A DNA stretch of 28,637 nucleotides from DASPJL01 sp035628645 (GCA_035628645.1 DASPJL010000086.1:1-28637), one strand, 5' to 3'. Counted from the stretch's first letter, positions 8,320-16,192 are shown. Numbers and translations: made by a program. Notes: generated from the letters alone by a model not told the origin.

Positions 8320-9045
8320 ATGAAGTATGCATTGGTAACCGGAGGGTCAAGAGGAATAGGAAGAGCAATCAGTTTAAAGCTTGCAGAGATGGGTTTTTAT
8401 GTATTGATCAACTATACTTCTAATGAAGAACAGGCTAAAATTACCCTTGACTCTATAGTAAAAAATGGCGGTTTTGGGGAAATATTGCGATTTGATGTTT
8501 CCAAAAAGGAGCAAGTAGAAGAAGCGCTCAATACATGGAAAGAAAAAAACAAAGAGGCTTATATTGAAATAGTGGTCAATAATGCCGGCATCAATAAGGA
8601 TACTTTGATGATGTGGATGGAGGATGCGGATTGGAAAAATGTGTTAAATATCAGCCTTGATGGATTTTTCTTTGTGACAAGAAATTTATTAAAGGAAATG
8701 TTGGTTAAGAGGAAGGGAAGGATCATAAATATTGTTTCTTTGTCGGGTTTGAAAGGAGTGGCAGGACAGGTGAATTATTCTACTGCAAAAGCAGGAATAA
8801 TAGGCGCCACAAGATCGCTGGCTCAGGAGACCGCAAAGAGGAATGTAACGGTAAACGCAGTAGCGCCGGGCTTTATAAGGTCAGATATGACTGCAGAGTT
8901 AGATGAGAAGCAATTAAAATCATTAATTCCCATGAACAGGTTTGGAGAACCTGAAGAAGTAGCTGAAGTCGTAGCTTTCCTTGCTTCTGATAAAGCTGCA
9001 TATATTACAGGAGAAGTAATATCCGTAAATGGAGGATTGTATTAA
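8320..9045 (+). CDS. 3-oxoacyl-ACP reductase (FabG-type SDR)
   Basis: A short-chain dehydrogenase/reductase of 241 residues that would reduce the beta-keto group after each elongation using NADPH. The cofactor motif TGGSRGIGRA is at residues 7-16, the NNAG motif is present (VVNNAGINKDT), the catalytic Ser lies in IVSLSGLKG, and the YxxxK pair in VNYSTAKAGIIG. The C-terminus carries the VAPGFIRSDMT and YITGEVISVNGG motifs typical of FabG. Length and architecture are complete. It lies 141 bp after the ammonia-lyase and 31 bp before the first ketosynthase on the same strand. A housekeeping role in fatty acid synthesis is possible, but the context points to the polyene pathway. Confidence 0.92.
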   Translation: MKYALVTGGSRGIGRAISLKLAEMGFYVLINYTSNEEQAKITLDSIVKNGGFGEILRFDVSKKEQVEEALNTWKEKNKEAYIEIVVNNAGINKDTLMMWMEDADWKNVLNISLDGFFFVTRNLLKEMLVKRKGRIINIVSLSGLKGVAGQVNYSTAKAGIIGATRSLAQETAKRNVTVNAVAPGFIRSDMTAELDEKQLKSLIPMNRFGEPEEVAEVVAFLASDKAAYITGEVISVNGGLY

Positions 9046-9076
9046 ATAAAGAAGAAGAGAGCATTATAATAATATT

Positions 9077-10300
9077 ATGAACAGAGTTGTAATTACCGGA
9101 ATAGGAATTTATTCATGTATTGGGAAAAACATGGATGAAGTAAGAACGTCTTTATTTAAAGGCAAGTCGGGAATAGGCTTTGACTTAATAAGAAAAGAAA
9201 TGGGTTTTAGATCGGGCCTTACCGGTGTGATCGAAAAACCGGAACTAAAAGGTAAACTCGACAGAAGATCCAGGATAATGTTGGCAGAGCAGGGAGAATA
9301 TGCTTACCTGGCTACATTGGAGGCACTCGCTAAAGCGAAAATGGATGAGGATTACCTAGAACACAATGAAGTAGGAGTTTTATATGGAAATGACAGTTCT
9401 GCTAAATCTGTGATAGAGGCTACTGATATCCTAAGAGAAAAAAAAGACACAGTTTTAATTGGTTCTGGTTCAGTTTTTCAGTCTATGAATTCTACAGTTA
9501 CCATGAACCTGGCTACCATTTTTAAACTAAAGGGAGTAAACTTTACCATCAGCGCAGCCTGTGCAAGTGGCTCTCATGCTATAGGTATGGGGTACTTCAT
9601 GATAAAGCATGGTTTGCAGAATTCGATAATTTGTGGTGGAGCTCAGGAACTCAATTACCATTCGATGGGAAGTTTTGATGCACTTAGCGCATTTTCAATT
9701 TGTGAGTCCAATCCAGGGGCTGCCTCAAGGCCATTCGACCAAAAAAGAGACGGACTTGTACCCAGCGGAGGTGCAGCTACGGTGATTTTGGAAAGCTACG
9801 AATCCGCTAAAAGACGGGGAGCACCAATCTTAGCCGAAGTTATTGGTTATGGATTTTCTTCTAATGGCGGACATATTTCTCAGCCAAACGTAGATGGCCC
9901 GGTAAGGTCATTGGAAATGGCGATCAAAGATGCTAATGTTAAATCTAATGAAATTGATTATATAAATGCCCACGCTACGTCTACTCCTATAGGGGATATG
10001 AATGAGGCAAAGGCGATAGACAAAGTATTCGGGGACAGCAAGCCGTGGGTAAGTTCTACAAAATCAATGACCGGACATGAATGCTGGATGGCCGGCGCAA
10101 GTGAGATCGTTTATTCCATGTTGATGATGGAAGAGGCATTTGTAGCGCCCAACATTAATTTCGAGACACCTGATGAAGATTCAGCAAAATTAAGGATTGC
10201 GGAAAAAACGGTGGATAAGAAAATCGACATGTTTTTATCCAACTCTTTTGGTTTTGGCGGCACAAATTCGTCTTTGATCGTTAAGAAGTTTTTGAACTAA
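9077..10300 (+). CDS. Beta-ketoacyl-ACP synthase (FabF/KS type), first of three
   Basis: A condensing enzyme of 407 residues that would extend the ACP-bound chain by two carbons from malonyl-ACP. The N-terminus has the KS strand NRVVITGIGIYSCIG. The nucleophile is Cys162 in ISAACASGSHAIG, and the two catalytic histidines lie in NAHATSTPIGD and SMTGHECWMAGASE, so the Cys-His-His triad is complete. The C-terminal signature SNSFGFGGTNSSL is intact. The second histidine motif (GHECWMAGA) departs from the usual GHtlGAaG, a variant I associate with the FabB-like side of the family. It follows the ketoreductase closely, and the ACP gene begins 145 bp after it, that gap being occupied by repeat copy B. 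Confidence 0.92.
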   Translation: MNRVVITGIGIYSCIGKNMDEVRTSLFKGKSGIGFDLIRKEMGFRSGLTGVIEKPELKGKLDRRSRIMLAEQGEYAYLATLEALAKAKMDEDYLEHNEVGVLYGNDSSAKSVIEATDILREKKDTVLIGSGSVFQSMNSTVTMNLATIFKLKGVNFTISAACASGSHAIGMGYFMIKHGLQNSIICGGAQELNYHSMGSFDALSAFSICESNPGAASRPFDQKRDGLVPSGGAATVILESYESAKRRGAPILAEVIGYGFSSNGGHISQPNVDGPVRSLEMAIKDANVKSNEIDYINAHATSTPIGDMNEAKAIDKVFGDSKPWVSSTKSMTGHECWMAGASEIVYSMLMMEEAFVAPNINFETPDEDSAKLRIAEKTVDKKIDMFLSNSFGFGGTNSSLIVKKFLN

Positions 10301-10357
10301 TATTATAAATTTGAATGTTTACACCTATTTTTTAAATATATAGAAAAGAATTTTACA

Positions 10358-10447
10358 TGAAATAGCCATGATTGGAAACCACCCAAACGAGGATGAATAT
10401 CTAATGGCGTATTCCATGTGGCAATTAAAAAACAATTATAAACACAT
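10358..10447 (+). repeat. Dispersed repeat, copy B
   Basis: This copy fills most of the gap between the first ketosynthase and the first ACP gene, ending at that gene's ATG (10446). It matches copy A (3862-3946, minus strand), with 21 identical bases at 10381-10401. Its translation in the ACP frame reads NHPNEDEYLMAYSMWQLKN, while copy A in the corresponding frame reads NPNEDEYREFHVELKN. The resemblance breaks at small frame-changing gaps, so it is a DNA-level repeat. It causes a spurious 26-residue N-terminal extension if the ACP is called from 10368. Confidence 0.75.
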
Positions 10448-10691
10448 GAATCCGGAAGATATTATTAATAAGGTAAATGCTTTTTTAGTGGAGGAATTTG
10501 AGGTTGAAGAAAGCAAGATTGAACCTAATGCCAACTTAATGGAAACACTTGAGTTGGATAGCCTTGATCTGGTTGATCTTGTGGTAATTATTGAAAAGAA
10601 TTTTGGTTTCAAAGTAAAGGGAGAAGACTTTATCGGAATTAAAACTTTTCAGGATTTCTATGATTACATTTCCTCTCATGTAACAGCTTGA
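10446..10691 (+). CDS. Acyl carrier protein, first of two
   Basis: A carrier protein of 81 residues that holds the growing chain on phosphopantetheine. The attachment site is Ser39 in the motif LELDSLDLVDLVV, followed by the typical helix II/III region IIEKNFGFKVKGEDFIGIKTFQDFYDYI. I start it at 10446 (MNPEDIINKVNAFL), which gives a normal ACP length. The open frame continues upstream to an ATG at 10368, but those 26 codons fall in the dispersed repeat and do not look like ACP. The acyltransferase gene begins 4 bases after its stop, indicating one transcript and probable translational coupling. Confidence 0.9.
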   Translation: MNPEDIINKVNAFLVEEFEVEESKIEPNANLMETLELDSLDLVDLVVIIEKNFGFKVKGEDFIGIKTFQDFYDYISSHVTA

Positions 10692-10695
10692 TATA

Positions 10696-11595
10696 TTGGC
10701 TTCTACTTGGAAAGGAAAGACCCGCGGAGGGGTTTGGGGATATAAGTTTTTTATTTTTATACTTAAAAAATTTGGGTTAAAACCTTCTTATTTTGTTTTA
10801 AGAATAGTTACGGTTTATTTTTTCCTTTTCTCATATAAATCATCCTCTTCTATATTTTACTACTTCAACAAAGTATTAAAATTTTCCTTTCTTAAATCGC
10901 TATTAGGAATTTATAAGACCTATAATATTTTCGGGGAAACCCTTATTGATAAGGTCGCCATCAGGGCAGGGATAAGCAACAATTTTAGTTTCTATATGGA
11001 TGGAGAGGAAAACCTTCATAAGATGGCAGCGGGAAACCAGGGAGGAATCATGATTAGCGCACATGTTGGAAATTGGGATATTTCAGGACATTTGCTGACC
11101 AACAGGTTAAATGCCAAAATCCACATTGTGATGTTTGATGCCGAGCATAGAAATATCAAGAAATACCTTGATAGTGTGATGGGTAACAAAGACATTAATA
11201 TTATCGTGGTGAAGGACGACTTCTCTCATATTTTTCATATAAGCAAGGCCCTGGCTAATAAAGAATTGATTTGTATTCACGGGGACAGGTATGTGCAGGG
11301 ATCTAAAGTAATAGCCGTGGACTTCTTCGGGAAGAAGACTTATTTCCCTTATGGCGCCTTTCATCTGGCATCTAAGCTTAATGTTCCTTATACTTTTGTT
11401 TTTGGATTTAAGGAAGAAAATAACCATTATCATTTTTACTCAACAGATCTGAAAGTGCATAATGGTGGTGTACGTCCATTGGTAGAAGAATATTCGAAAA
11501 AGCTAGAAGAGGTACTGAGGAGATATCCCGAACAATGGTTTAATTTTTACGATTATTGGGAAGATGTTCCTGAAGAATTTGTAATGGAAAAGTAA
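10696..11595 (+). CDS. LpxL/HtrB-like acyltransferase
   Basis: A membrane-associated acyltransferase of about 299 residues, related to lipid A lauroyl/myristoyl transferases. It has a hydrophobic N-terminal segment at about 30-50 (YFVLRIVTVYFFLF), the catalytic HX4D motif at His113-Asp118 (ISAHVGNWDISGH) and the downstream motif GDRYVQGSKVIAVDFFGKKTYFPYGAFHLA typical of the family. In aryl-polyene and flexirubin clusters an enzyme of this class is thought to join the polyene acyl chain to a lipid or glycerol-type acceptor; that role is inferred from context. The start is TTG at 10696: the frame is closed by TAA at 10681 and no ATG or GTG occurs before the conserved WKGKTRGG segment. Confidence 0.88.
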   Translation: MASTWKGKTRGGVWGYKFFIFILKKFGLKPSYFVLRIVTVYFFLFSYKSSSSIFYYFNKVLKFSFLKSLLGIYKTYNIFGETLIDKVAIRAGISNNFSFYMDGEENLHKMAAGNQGGIMISAHVGNWDISGHLLTNRLNAKIHIVMFDAEHRNIKKYLDSVMGNKDINIIVVKDDFSHIFHISKALANKELICIHGDRYVQGSKVIAVDFFGKKTYFPYGAFHLASKLNVPYTFVFGFKEENNHYHFYSTDLKVHNGGVRPLVEEYSKKLEEVLRRYPEQWFNFYDYWEDVPEEFVMEK

Positions 11596-11679
11596 ATCTT
11601 GATGTGATAATTTGATGGTGTGCGAATTATTAATGTTAAATTTCAAATAAGCGAATTTGAAAGCAGGTAAGAAAAGTCA

Positions 11680-11748
11680 ACCACAGAGAAAAGGAGGATA
11701 CAGAGTACACAACGTTAAGCCTGTCCTTTACCTAGTGAACTCTGTGGT
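11680..11748. repeat. CACAGAG-type palindromic intergenic repeat, copy 1
   Basis: A 69-bp element bounded by a perfect 9-bp inverted repeat, ACCACAGAG (11680-11688) and CTCTGTGGT (11740-11748), with an internal ATACAGAGTACAC. It sits in the 186-bp gap between the acyltransferase and the dehydratase. The start ACCACAGAGAAA recurs at 20460-20471. Repeats of this CACAGAG kind occur between genes in many bacterial genomes. The transcript would fold into a stem-loop inside the operon mRNA. Confidence 0.65.
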
Positions 11749-11781
11749 AAAACGTATTCGTTAAATAAATAAAAAGCTAAA

Positions 11782-12225
11782 ATGGAGAAATTTCAACCGA
11801 TTACAGATAAAAATGAGGTAATGGCGCTAATACCTCAAAGGCCGCCTGTTGTAATGGTTGATAAATTATTGTATAACGATGAGGTGAAAACCGTATCAGG
11901 TTTCACCATTCTTCAAGAGAATATTTTTAGCAAAGGAGGGGTTTTAAAAGAGCCGGGGATTATAGAAAATATAGCCCAAACTGCTGCTGCCAGAGCGGGG
12001 TATTATTATAAATCAAAAAATGAGAATCCTCCGATTGGATTTATTGGTGCGGTCAAGAACCTGTTTATAAATTTTCTTCCGGAGGTAGGTAAGGAATTGA
12101 TCACCGAAGTGAAGGTAGAAACGGAAGTGATGAATGCAACCGTTATTTCAGCAGAAGTGAAATGCGAAGATAAAGTAGTGGCCGGAGGGGAGATGAAGAT
12201 ATTTATAGTGCAAATTAGCAATTAG
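11782..12225 (+). CDS. ApeP-like 3-hydroxyacyl-ACP dehydratase (hotdog fold)
   Basis: A hotdog-fold protein of 147 residues that probably removes water from the 3-hydroxyacyl-ACP intermediate to create each double bond. The N-terminal motif ALIPQRPPVVMVDKLL and the central helix GIIENIAQTAAARAGYYY match the dehydratases of aryl-polyene and flexirubin clusters. ENIAQTAA carries the polar residue expected at the active site. The rest is the usual antiparallel sheet (GFIGAVKNLFINFLPEVG). Its last codons (IVQISN, stop TAG) are written by the start of a 7-bp tandem repeat, so the exact C-terminus depends on repeat phase. A second, shorter dehydratase lies at 20100. Confidence 0.85.
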   Translation: MEKFQPITDKNEVMALIPQRPPVVMVDKLLYNDEVKTVSGFTILQENIFSKGGVLKEPGIIENIAQTAAARAGYYYKSKNENPPIGFIGAVKNLFINFLPEVGKELITEVKVETEVMNATVISAEVKCEDKVVAGGEMKIFIVQISN

Positions 12226-12273
12226 CAATTAGCAATTAGCAATTAGCAATTAGCAATTAGCAATTAGCAATTA
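12214..12273. repeat. Heptamer tandem repeat (ATTAGCA x8.5)
   Basis: Eight perfect copies of ATTAGCA (12214-12269) followed by a partial copy. The array begins inside the dehydratase gene, whose stop codon TAG (12223-12225) is part of the second copy. Because 7 is not a multiple of 3, each frame meets a TAG within 21 bases, so gain or loss of units changes at most the final few residues. Such an array is prone to slipped-strand length change. Confidence 0.92.
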
Positions 12274-12336
12274 ATTAATACTTATAGCTTTAACTTTTAA
12301 AATTTATAATTCAATATTTAAATTAAAAAATAAGGA

Positions 12337-12753
12337 GTGCTTACATCAACTACGGAGGTTTTAGTAAGATTTAGTGAGGCGGATGCCATGGGTGTTGTAT
12401 GGCATGGAAACTACTTGAGATATTTTGAAGATGGAAGGGAAGCTTTTGGAAGAACGTATAATATGACTTACCTGGATGTCTTTAACTTTGGTTTTCTGAC
12501 GCCTATTGTTAAAATACATTGCAATTATAAAAGGTCACTCAATTACGGTGATACTGCAATCATTGAAACAACCTATGTAGATCATGATGCAGCAAAATTG
12601 CATTTTAAGTACACCATTTATAGAAAAGGGAACAACGAGATAGTAGCTACCGGAGAGAGTGAGCAAGTATTTTTAAATGAAAAAAAAGAACTTCACCTGA
12701 CCTTACCGGATTTCTTCAGGAAGTGGAAAAAAAAGTGGGGGCTTTTACCCTAA
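12337..12753 (+). CDS. 4-hydroxybenzoyl-CoA-type thioesterase (hotdog fold)
   Basis: An acyl-CoA/ACP thioesterase of 138 residues. The N-terminal motif VRFSEADAMGVVWHGNYLRYFEDGREAFG contains the Asp (DAMGVVWHGNY) used by the 4-hydroxybenzoyl-CoA thioesterase group, and the following PIVKIHCNYKRSLNYGD strand is typical. It could release a polyene acid or edit stalled chains; similar genes recur in aryl-polyene clusters. The start is GTG at 12337: the frame is closed by TAA at 12331, and no other start lies before the conserved motif. A purine-rich AAGGAG overlaps the start itself, too close to serve as a normal ribosome-binding site. Confidence 0.88.
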   Translation: MLTSTTEVLVRFSEADAMGVVWHGNYLRYFEDGREAFGRTYNMTYLDVFNFGFLTPIVKIHCNYKRSLNYGDTAIIETTYVDHDAAKLHFKYTIYRKGNNEIVATGESEQVFLNEKKELHLTLPDFFRKWKKKWGLLP

Positions 12754-12822
12754 ATAAAAAAAACAATAATTGTAAATTCAGCAGGAACTTCAATAAAGCA
12801 ATAACTTTAAAATCGTCATCTT

Positions 12823-13980
12823 CTGACCAGAAAAATTTACATATCGTCTGACAATTTAATTAGTGCTTTGGGCTTTGATACCCGTTCAAATATTCAAAAT
12901 TTATTGAATAATAGCTCAGGGATTCAATTGCATAATGACTCTTCAAAGTCTCAAATCCCTTTTTGGGCTTCTTTAATTAGAGATTCGGATATAAACGCTG
13001 GTTTTAATGAAATACAAGGAGATGAGGATTTTAGCAGGTTAGAAAAATTGATGATTCTTTCTATAAAGGATGCCCTTAAGAATTCCGACGTAGAGGTAAC
13101 CAGCCCTAAAACCCTGATCCTTTTATCCTCCGCTAAGGGAAACATAGATCTACTCGAAAAGACAAGCGGAAAGCCAAAGGAAAATAGAGTTTATTTGCCA
13201 GGGTTAGGAAGAGTCATTCAGGATTTTTTTAAAAATCCCAATACGCCATTGATCATATCCAATGGATGTATTTCAGGAGTGCTCTCATTGATCACGGCTT
13301 TCAGGTTAATGCAAGCTGGTGTTTACGACAATATTATCGTTACAGGAGGAGATATAATTTCGGAATTTACCGTGTCTGGTTTTCAATCTTTTAAGGCTTT
13401 AAGTGACGGGCCTTGTAAGCCATTTGATAAAAACAGGAACGGGTTAAATTTAGGTGAGGGTGTAGCCACAATTATATTGACAGCTAACAAAGGGTCTGCA
13501 GGCAAACATAAAATTCAGATAACAGGAGGCGCCACAAGTAATGATGCAAATCATATTTCCGGTCCTTCCCGAACTGGCGATGGGTTATTTATTTCGGTCA
13601 ATAAAACAATAAAGGAAGGTAAGGAAAATCATATAGAAAATATAGACTTTATCTCTGCTCACGGTACAGCCACTGTTTACAATGATGAAATGGAGTCGCT
13701 GGCTTTTACTACAGCCAAATTGGAGGACAAACCCATTAACAGCTTGAAAGGATATTTCGGACATACCCTGGGAGCAGCCGGGTTGATAGAATCTGTCGTC
13801 TCCCTTCAGTCATTAAGGGACAATGTTTTATTTGCTTCAAAAGGGTTTGAAACCATAGGAGTTACAGGCAATCTAAATGTTATTGAAAAGACAGAAAAAA
13901 GAGAGATGGAAGTTTGTTTAAAAACAGCTTCTGGTTTTGGTGGCTGTAATGCGGCCATTTTATTTAAAAAGAATGGATAA
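12823..13980 (+). CDS. Beta-ketoacyl synthase, second of three, unusual start
   Basis: A ketosynthase of about 385 residues. The Cys lies in ISNGCISGVLSL, the first His in SAHGTATVYND, the second in GYFGHTLGAAGLIE, and the C-terminal glycine motif in ASGFGGCNAAILF, so the triad is complete. The nearest conventional start is TTG at 12868, but that would remove the first KS strand. Upstream in the same frame the sequence reads KIYISSDNLISALGFDT, which lines up with the N-termini of the other ketosynthases here (KRVVVTGMGLVSGIG, NRVVITGIGIYSCIG). The frame is open from the TAA at 12808 with no ATG, GTG or TTG before 12868, so a CTG at 12823 (or an ATT at 12835) is the likely start. It overlaps the next gene by 8 bases. 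The gene call is sure; the exact start is not. Confidence 0.85.
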   Translation: MTRKIYISSDNLISALGFDTRSNIQNLLNNSSGIQLHNDSSKSQIPFWASLIRDSDINAGFNEIQGDEDFSRLEKLMILSIKDALKNSDVEVTSPKTLILLSSAKGNIDLLEKTSGKPKENRVYLPGLGRVIQDFFKNPNTPLIISNGCISGVLSLITAFRLMQAGVYDNIIVTGGDIISEFTVSGFQSFKALSDGPCKPFDKNRNGLNLGEGVATIILTANKGSAGKHKIQITGGATSNDANHISGPSRTGDGLFISVNKTIKEGKENHIENIDFISAHGTATVYNDEMESLAFTTAKLEDKPINSLKGYFGHTLGAAGLIESVVSLQSLRDNVLFASKGFETIGVTGNLNVIEKTEKREMEVCLKTASGFGGCNAAILFKKNG

Positions 13981-14617
13981 AAGCTTCATAACCGGTTATA
14001 ACATTATCAGGAATAATTATGTGATTTCCCCTAACCAGGAAAAGGTCCGAAGTGAAGAAGATGTTGATTTTCCTGAATTCATAAAGGCTCTTTATCAGCG
14101 ATATAAGATTGATTATCCTAAATTTTATAAGATGGATAATCTGTGTAAACTTGCATTTATCTCCTCAGAGATTTTATTGAAGGAAACCGGTTTAAAGCAA
14201 AAATATTCTGACGAAGCCATTGGAATAGTTTTATGTAATTCCAGCGCATCTATTGATTCAGACTGCAAGCATGTTGAAAGCTTTGTTGATAAAGCAAATT
14301 ACTATCCCAGCCCTTCAATTTTCGTATATACGCTTCCCAACATAGCAATCGGGGAAATTTGTATTAGAAACTCTATTAAAGGAGAGAATGCTTTGTTTGT
14401 TTTTGAAAAATTTGAGGTTGAGTTTTCAGTGAATTATTTGAAGAACTTATTGGATACCGGAAAGGCAGAAGCTTGTATAGGCGGATGGATAGAATATTCA
14501 GAAGAAGGATTTGAATCTTTTCTTTTTTCAGTAGAACGAAAAGATAAGTTGGAACCAAATCAGGCAATCGTTCCTTTTTCAACAGAAGAAATAAGAAAAT
14601 TATATTTGAAAAATTGA
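13973..14617 (+). CDS. Short ketosynthase-like protein without active-site Cys
   Basis: A protein of 214 residues related to the N-terminal half of beta-ketoacyl synthases (ketoacyl-synt_2 type). It opens with a KS-like strand (SFITGYNIIRNNYVIS), continues with KLAFISSEILLKETG and IGIVLCNSSASIDSD, and has the PSPSIFVYTLPNIAIGEICIRN segment where a full KS has its pre-nucleophile region. No nucleophilic Cys motif and no catalytic His motifs follow. It probably acts as a partner or chain-length factor for the ketosynthase it overlaps by 8 bases (ATGGATAA), a strong sign of coupled translation and complex formation. I chose the ATG at 13973 over an upstream ATG at 13937, because the KS-like strand starts right after it. 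Confidence 0.8.
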   Translation: MDKSFITGYNIIRNNYVISPNQEKVRSEEDVDFPEFIKALYQRYKIDYPKFYKMDNLCKLAFISSEILLKETGLKQKYSDEAIGIVLCNSSASIDSDCKHVESFVDKANYYPSPSIFVYTLPNIAIGEICIRNSIKGENALFVFEKFEVEFSVNYLKNLLDTGKAEACIGGWIEYSEEGFESFLFSVERKDKLEPNQAIVPFSTEEIRKLYLKN

Positions 14618-14625
14618 TAGATTTT

Positions 14626-14883
14626 ATGGACGCTTTAATTACCGATTTAAAAGGAAAAATTATACATCAGCTTAATTTGGAAGATGTAAAACCGGAAGAT
14701 ATAGATGACAATGCACCGCTATTTGGGTCAGGATTAGGCTTAGATTCGATAGATGCCTTGGAATTGATTGTGCTGCTTGAAAAAAACTATGGGCTTAAAA
14801 TAGAAAACCCGGAAGCAGGAAAAGAAATTTTTTCATCTATTAAATCAATGGCTGATTTTATTAAAGAAAACAAGGATAAATAA
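14626..14883 (+). CDS. Acyl carrier protein, second of two
   Basis: A carrier protein of 85 residues. The phosphopantetheine site is Ser41 in FGSGLGLDSIDALELIVLLE, followed by KNYGLKIENPEAGKEIFSSIKSMADFI. The insert before the helix and the 'GSGLGLDSID' loop differ from the first ACP (10446), so the two probably serve different partners, for example starter loading versus extension; this is inference. The ATG at 14626 is preferred; an in-frame TTG at 14614 overlaps the previous stop codon. It is packed between the Cys-less ketosynthase partner and the third ketosynthase, whose ATG is 2 bases after its stop. Confidence 0.92.
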   Translation: MDALITDLKGKIIHQLNLEDVKPEDIDDNAPLFGSGLGLDSIDALELIVLLEKNYGLKIENPEAGKEIFSSIKSMADFIKENKDK

Positions 14884-14885
14884 TA

Positions 14886-16094
14886 ATGTCAAAAAGGGTA
14901 GTAGTAACGGGAATGGGCCTGGTTTCGGGCATAGGGAATAACCTTGAACAAACTTGGGATTCGTTAATCTCTTCCAAATCGGGGATTGGAGATATTACCT
15001 GGTTAAATACCCGTCACAAAAATAATCTTCCCGTATCCGAAGTAAAGCTTTCCTCTGACGAATTGGTTGGATTGGCAGGCCTAACTTCTAAAAATGGCTA
15101 TAGCAGGTCATCCCTTCTGGGAACAGTTGCTGCACGGGAAGCTGTTAGAAATGCCGGAATAAAGAATATAAATGAATACCGGACAGGAATTGTCTCAGCA
15201 ACTTCTGTAGGTGGTATGGAAAAAAGTGAAGTCTTTTTTGCTGATTTTCTAAAAGACAATACCAAAGGCGAGCTTAGAAATATTGTTACCCATGATTGCG
15301 GGGATACTACCGAAAAAATAGCGGATTCCTTAGGTATAAAACAATATATGACTACCATAAGTACCGCTTGCTCTTCTTCCGCAAACTCCATTATGTTCGG
15401 TGCAAGGCTTATAAAACATAATATTTTGGACAGGGTAATCGTAGGTGGAACAGATTCACTTACAAAATTTACCTTGAATGGCTTTAATACCCTGATGATT
15501 CTTGATAAAGATCATTGCAGGCCATTTGATGATACGCGCACGGGATTAAATTTGGGGGAAGGTGCCGGATTTTTGGTTTTAGAATCTGAAGAAACAGCAG
15601 GATCAAAAGAGATTTTTGGTGAAATTACCGGTTATGCCAATGCCAATGAGGCGTTCCATCAAACAGCTTCTTCGCCAGAAGGAGACGGCGCCTACCAGGC
15701 GATGAAAAAAGCGCTGGAAGTTTCGGGGTTAAGTATAGAAGATATTGATTATATAAATGTACATGGCACGGGCACTTTAAACAACGACCTTTCGGAAGGC
15801 AGAGCAATGGAAAGGTTGTTTAATTCAAAAGTACCCTTGTTCAGTTCTACCAAAGCTTTTACAGGACATACCCTTGGCGCTTGCGGAGGAATTGAAGCCA
15901 TCTTTAGCTTTCTATCAATTAAATACAACACAATTTTTCCGAACCTCAATTTTGGCACTCAAATGAAGGAATTAACAGTAAGTCCTGTTGATAAATTAAA
16001 AAGAAATGTAGCCATTGATCATGTTTTATCTAATTCTTTCGGATTTGGTGGAAACAACTCATCCCTGATTCTATCGAGGTACCGCCAGAGGTAA
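14886..16094 (+). CDS. Beta-ketoacyl-ACP synthase (FabF type), third of three
   Basis: A condensing enzyme of 402 residues. It starts with KRVVVTGMGLVSGIG. The nucleophile is Cys162 in ISTACSSSANSIM, the catalytic histidines lie in NVHGTGTLNND and KAFTGHTLGACGG, and the C-terminal motif is SNSFGFGGNNSSL. All catalytic residues are present and it is the most FabF-like of the three. The gene begins 2 bases after the second ACP stop codon and is followed, after a 98-bp palindromic gap, by a Cys-less ketosynthase-like protein. The pair resembles the KS/chain-length-factor heterodimers known from aryl-polyene and type II polyketide systems. Confidence 0.93.
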   Translation: MSKRVVVTGMGLVSGIGNNLEQTWDSLISSKSGIGDITWLNTRHKNNLPVSEVKLSSDELVGLAGLTSKNGYSRSSLLGTVAAREAVRNAGIKNINEYRTGIVSATSVGGMEKSEVFFADFLKDNTKGELRNIVTHDCGDTTEKIADSLGIKQYMTTISTACSSSANSIMFGARLIKHNILDRVIVGGTDSLTKFTLNGFNTLMILDKDHCRPFDDTRTGLNLGEGAGFLVLESEETAGSKEIFGEITGYANANEAFHQTASSPEGDGAYQAMKKALEVSGLSIEDIDYINVHGTGTLNNDLSEGRAMERLFNSKVPLFSSTKAFTGHTLGACGGIEAIFSFLSIKYNTIFPNLNFGTQMKELTVSPVDKLKRNVAIDHVLSNSFGFGGNNSSLILSRYRQR

Positions 16095-16108
16095 GGACGA
16101 ATTTAGAT

Positions 16109-16180
16109 TGACAAATTAAGTATTAAATATTAAGTCTTAGTCATAAGCCTTATTACTAAATACTAAAAACTTAATATTAA
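16109..16180. repeat. AT-rich inverted repeat between KS and chain-length-factor-like gene
   Basis: A gap sequence made almost only of TAAGT/TATTA-type words. AATATTAAGT (16126-16135) and ACTTAATATT (16169-16178) are perfect 10-bp inverted arms, with smaller AGTATT/AATACT arms around and between them. In RNA it would form a long AU stem in the middle of the operon. It has no run of U after the stem on the plus strand, so it is more likely a repeat or a weak mRNA-stability element than a terminator. Confidence 0.55.
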
Positions 16181-16192
16181 AAAATTAAAAGA

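Noticed and set aside
10368..10445. N-terminal extension of the first acyl carrier protein
   Set aside because: The 26 codons overlap repeat copy B and do not resemble an ACP; the ATG at 10446 gives the normal length.
12214..12273. CRISPR-like array
   Set aside because: The unit is only 7 bases and directly adjacent with no spacers; it is a simple tandem repeat.
13937..13972. Upstream ATG for the short ketosynthase-like gene
   Set aside because: It would add 12 residues deep inside the previous gene; the ATG at 13973 overlaps the stop by 8 bases and begins the conserved strand.
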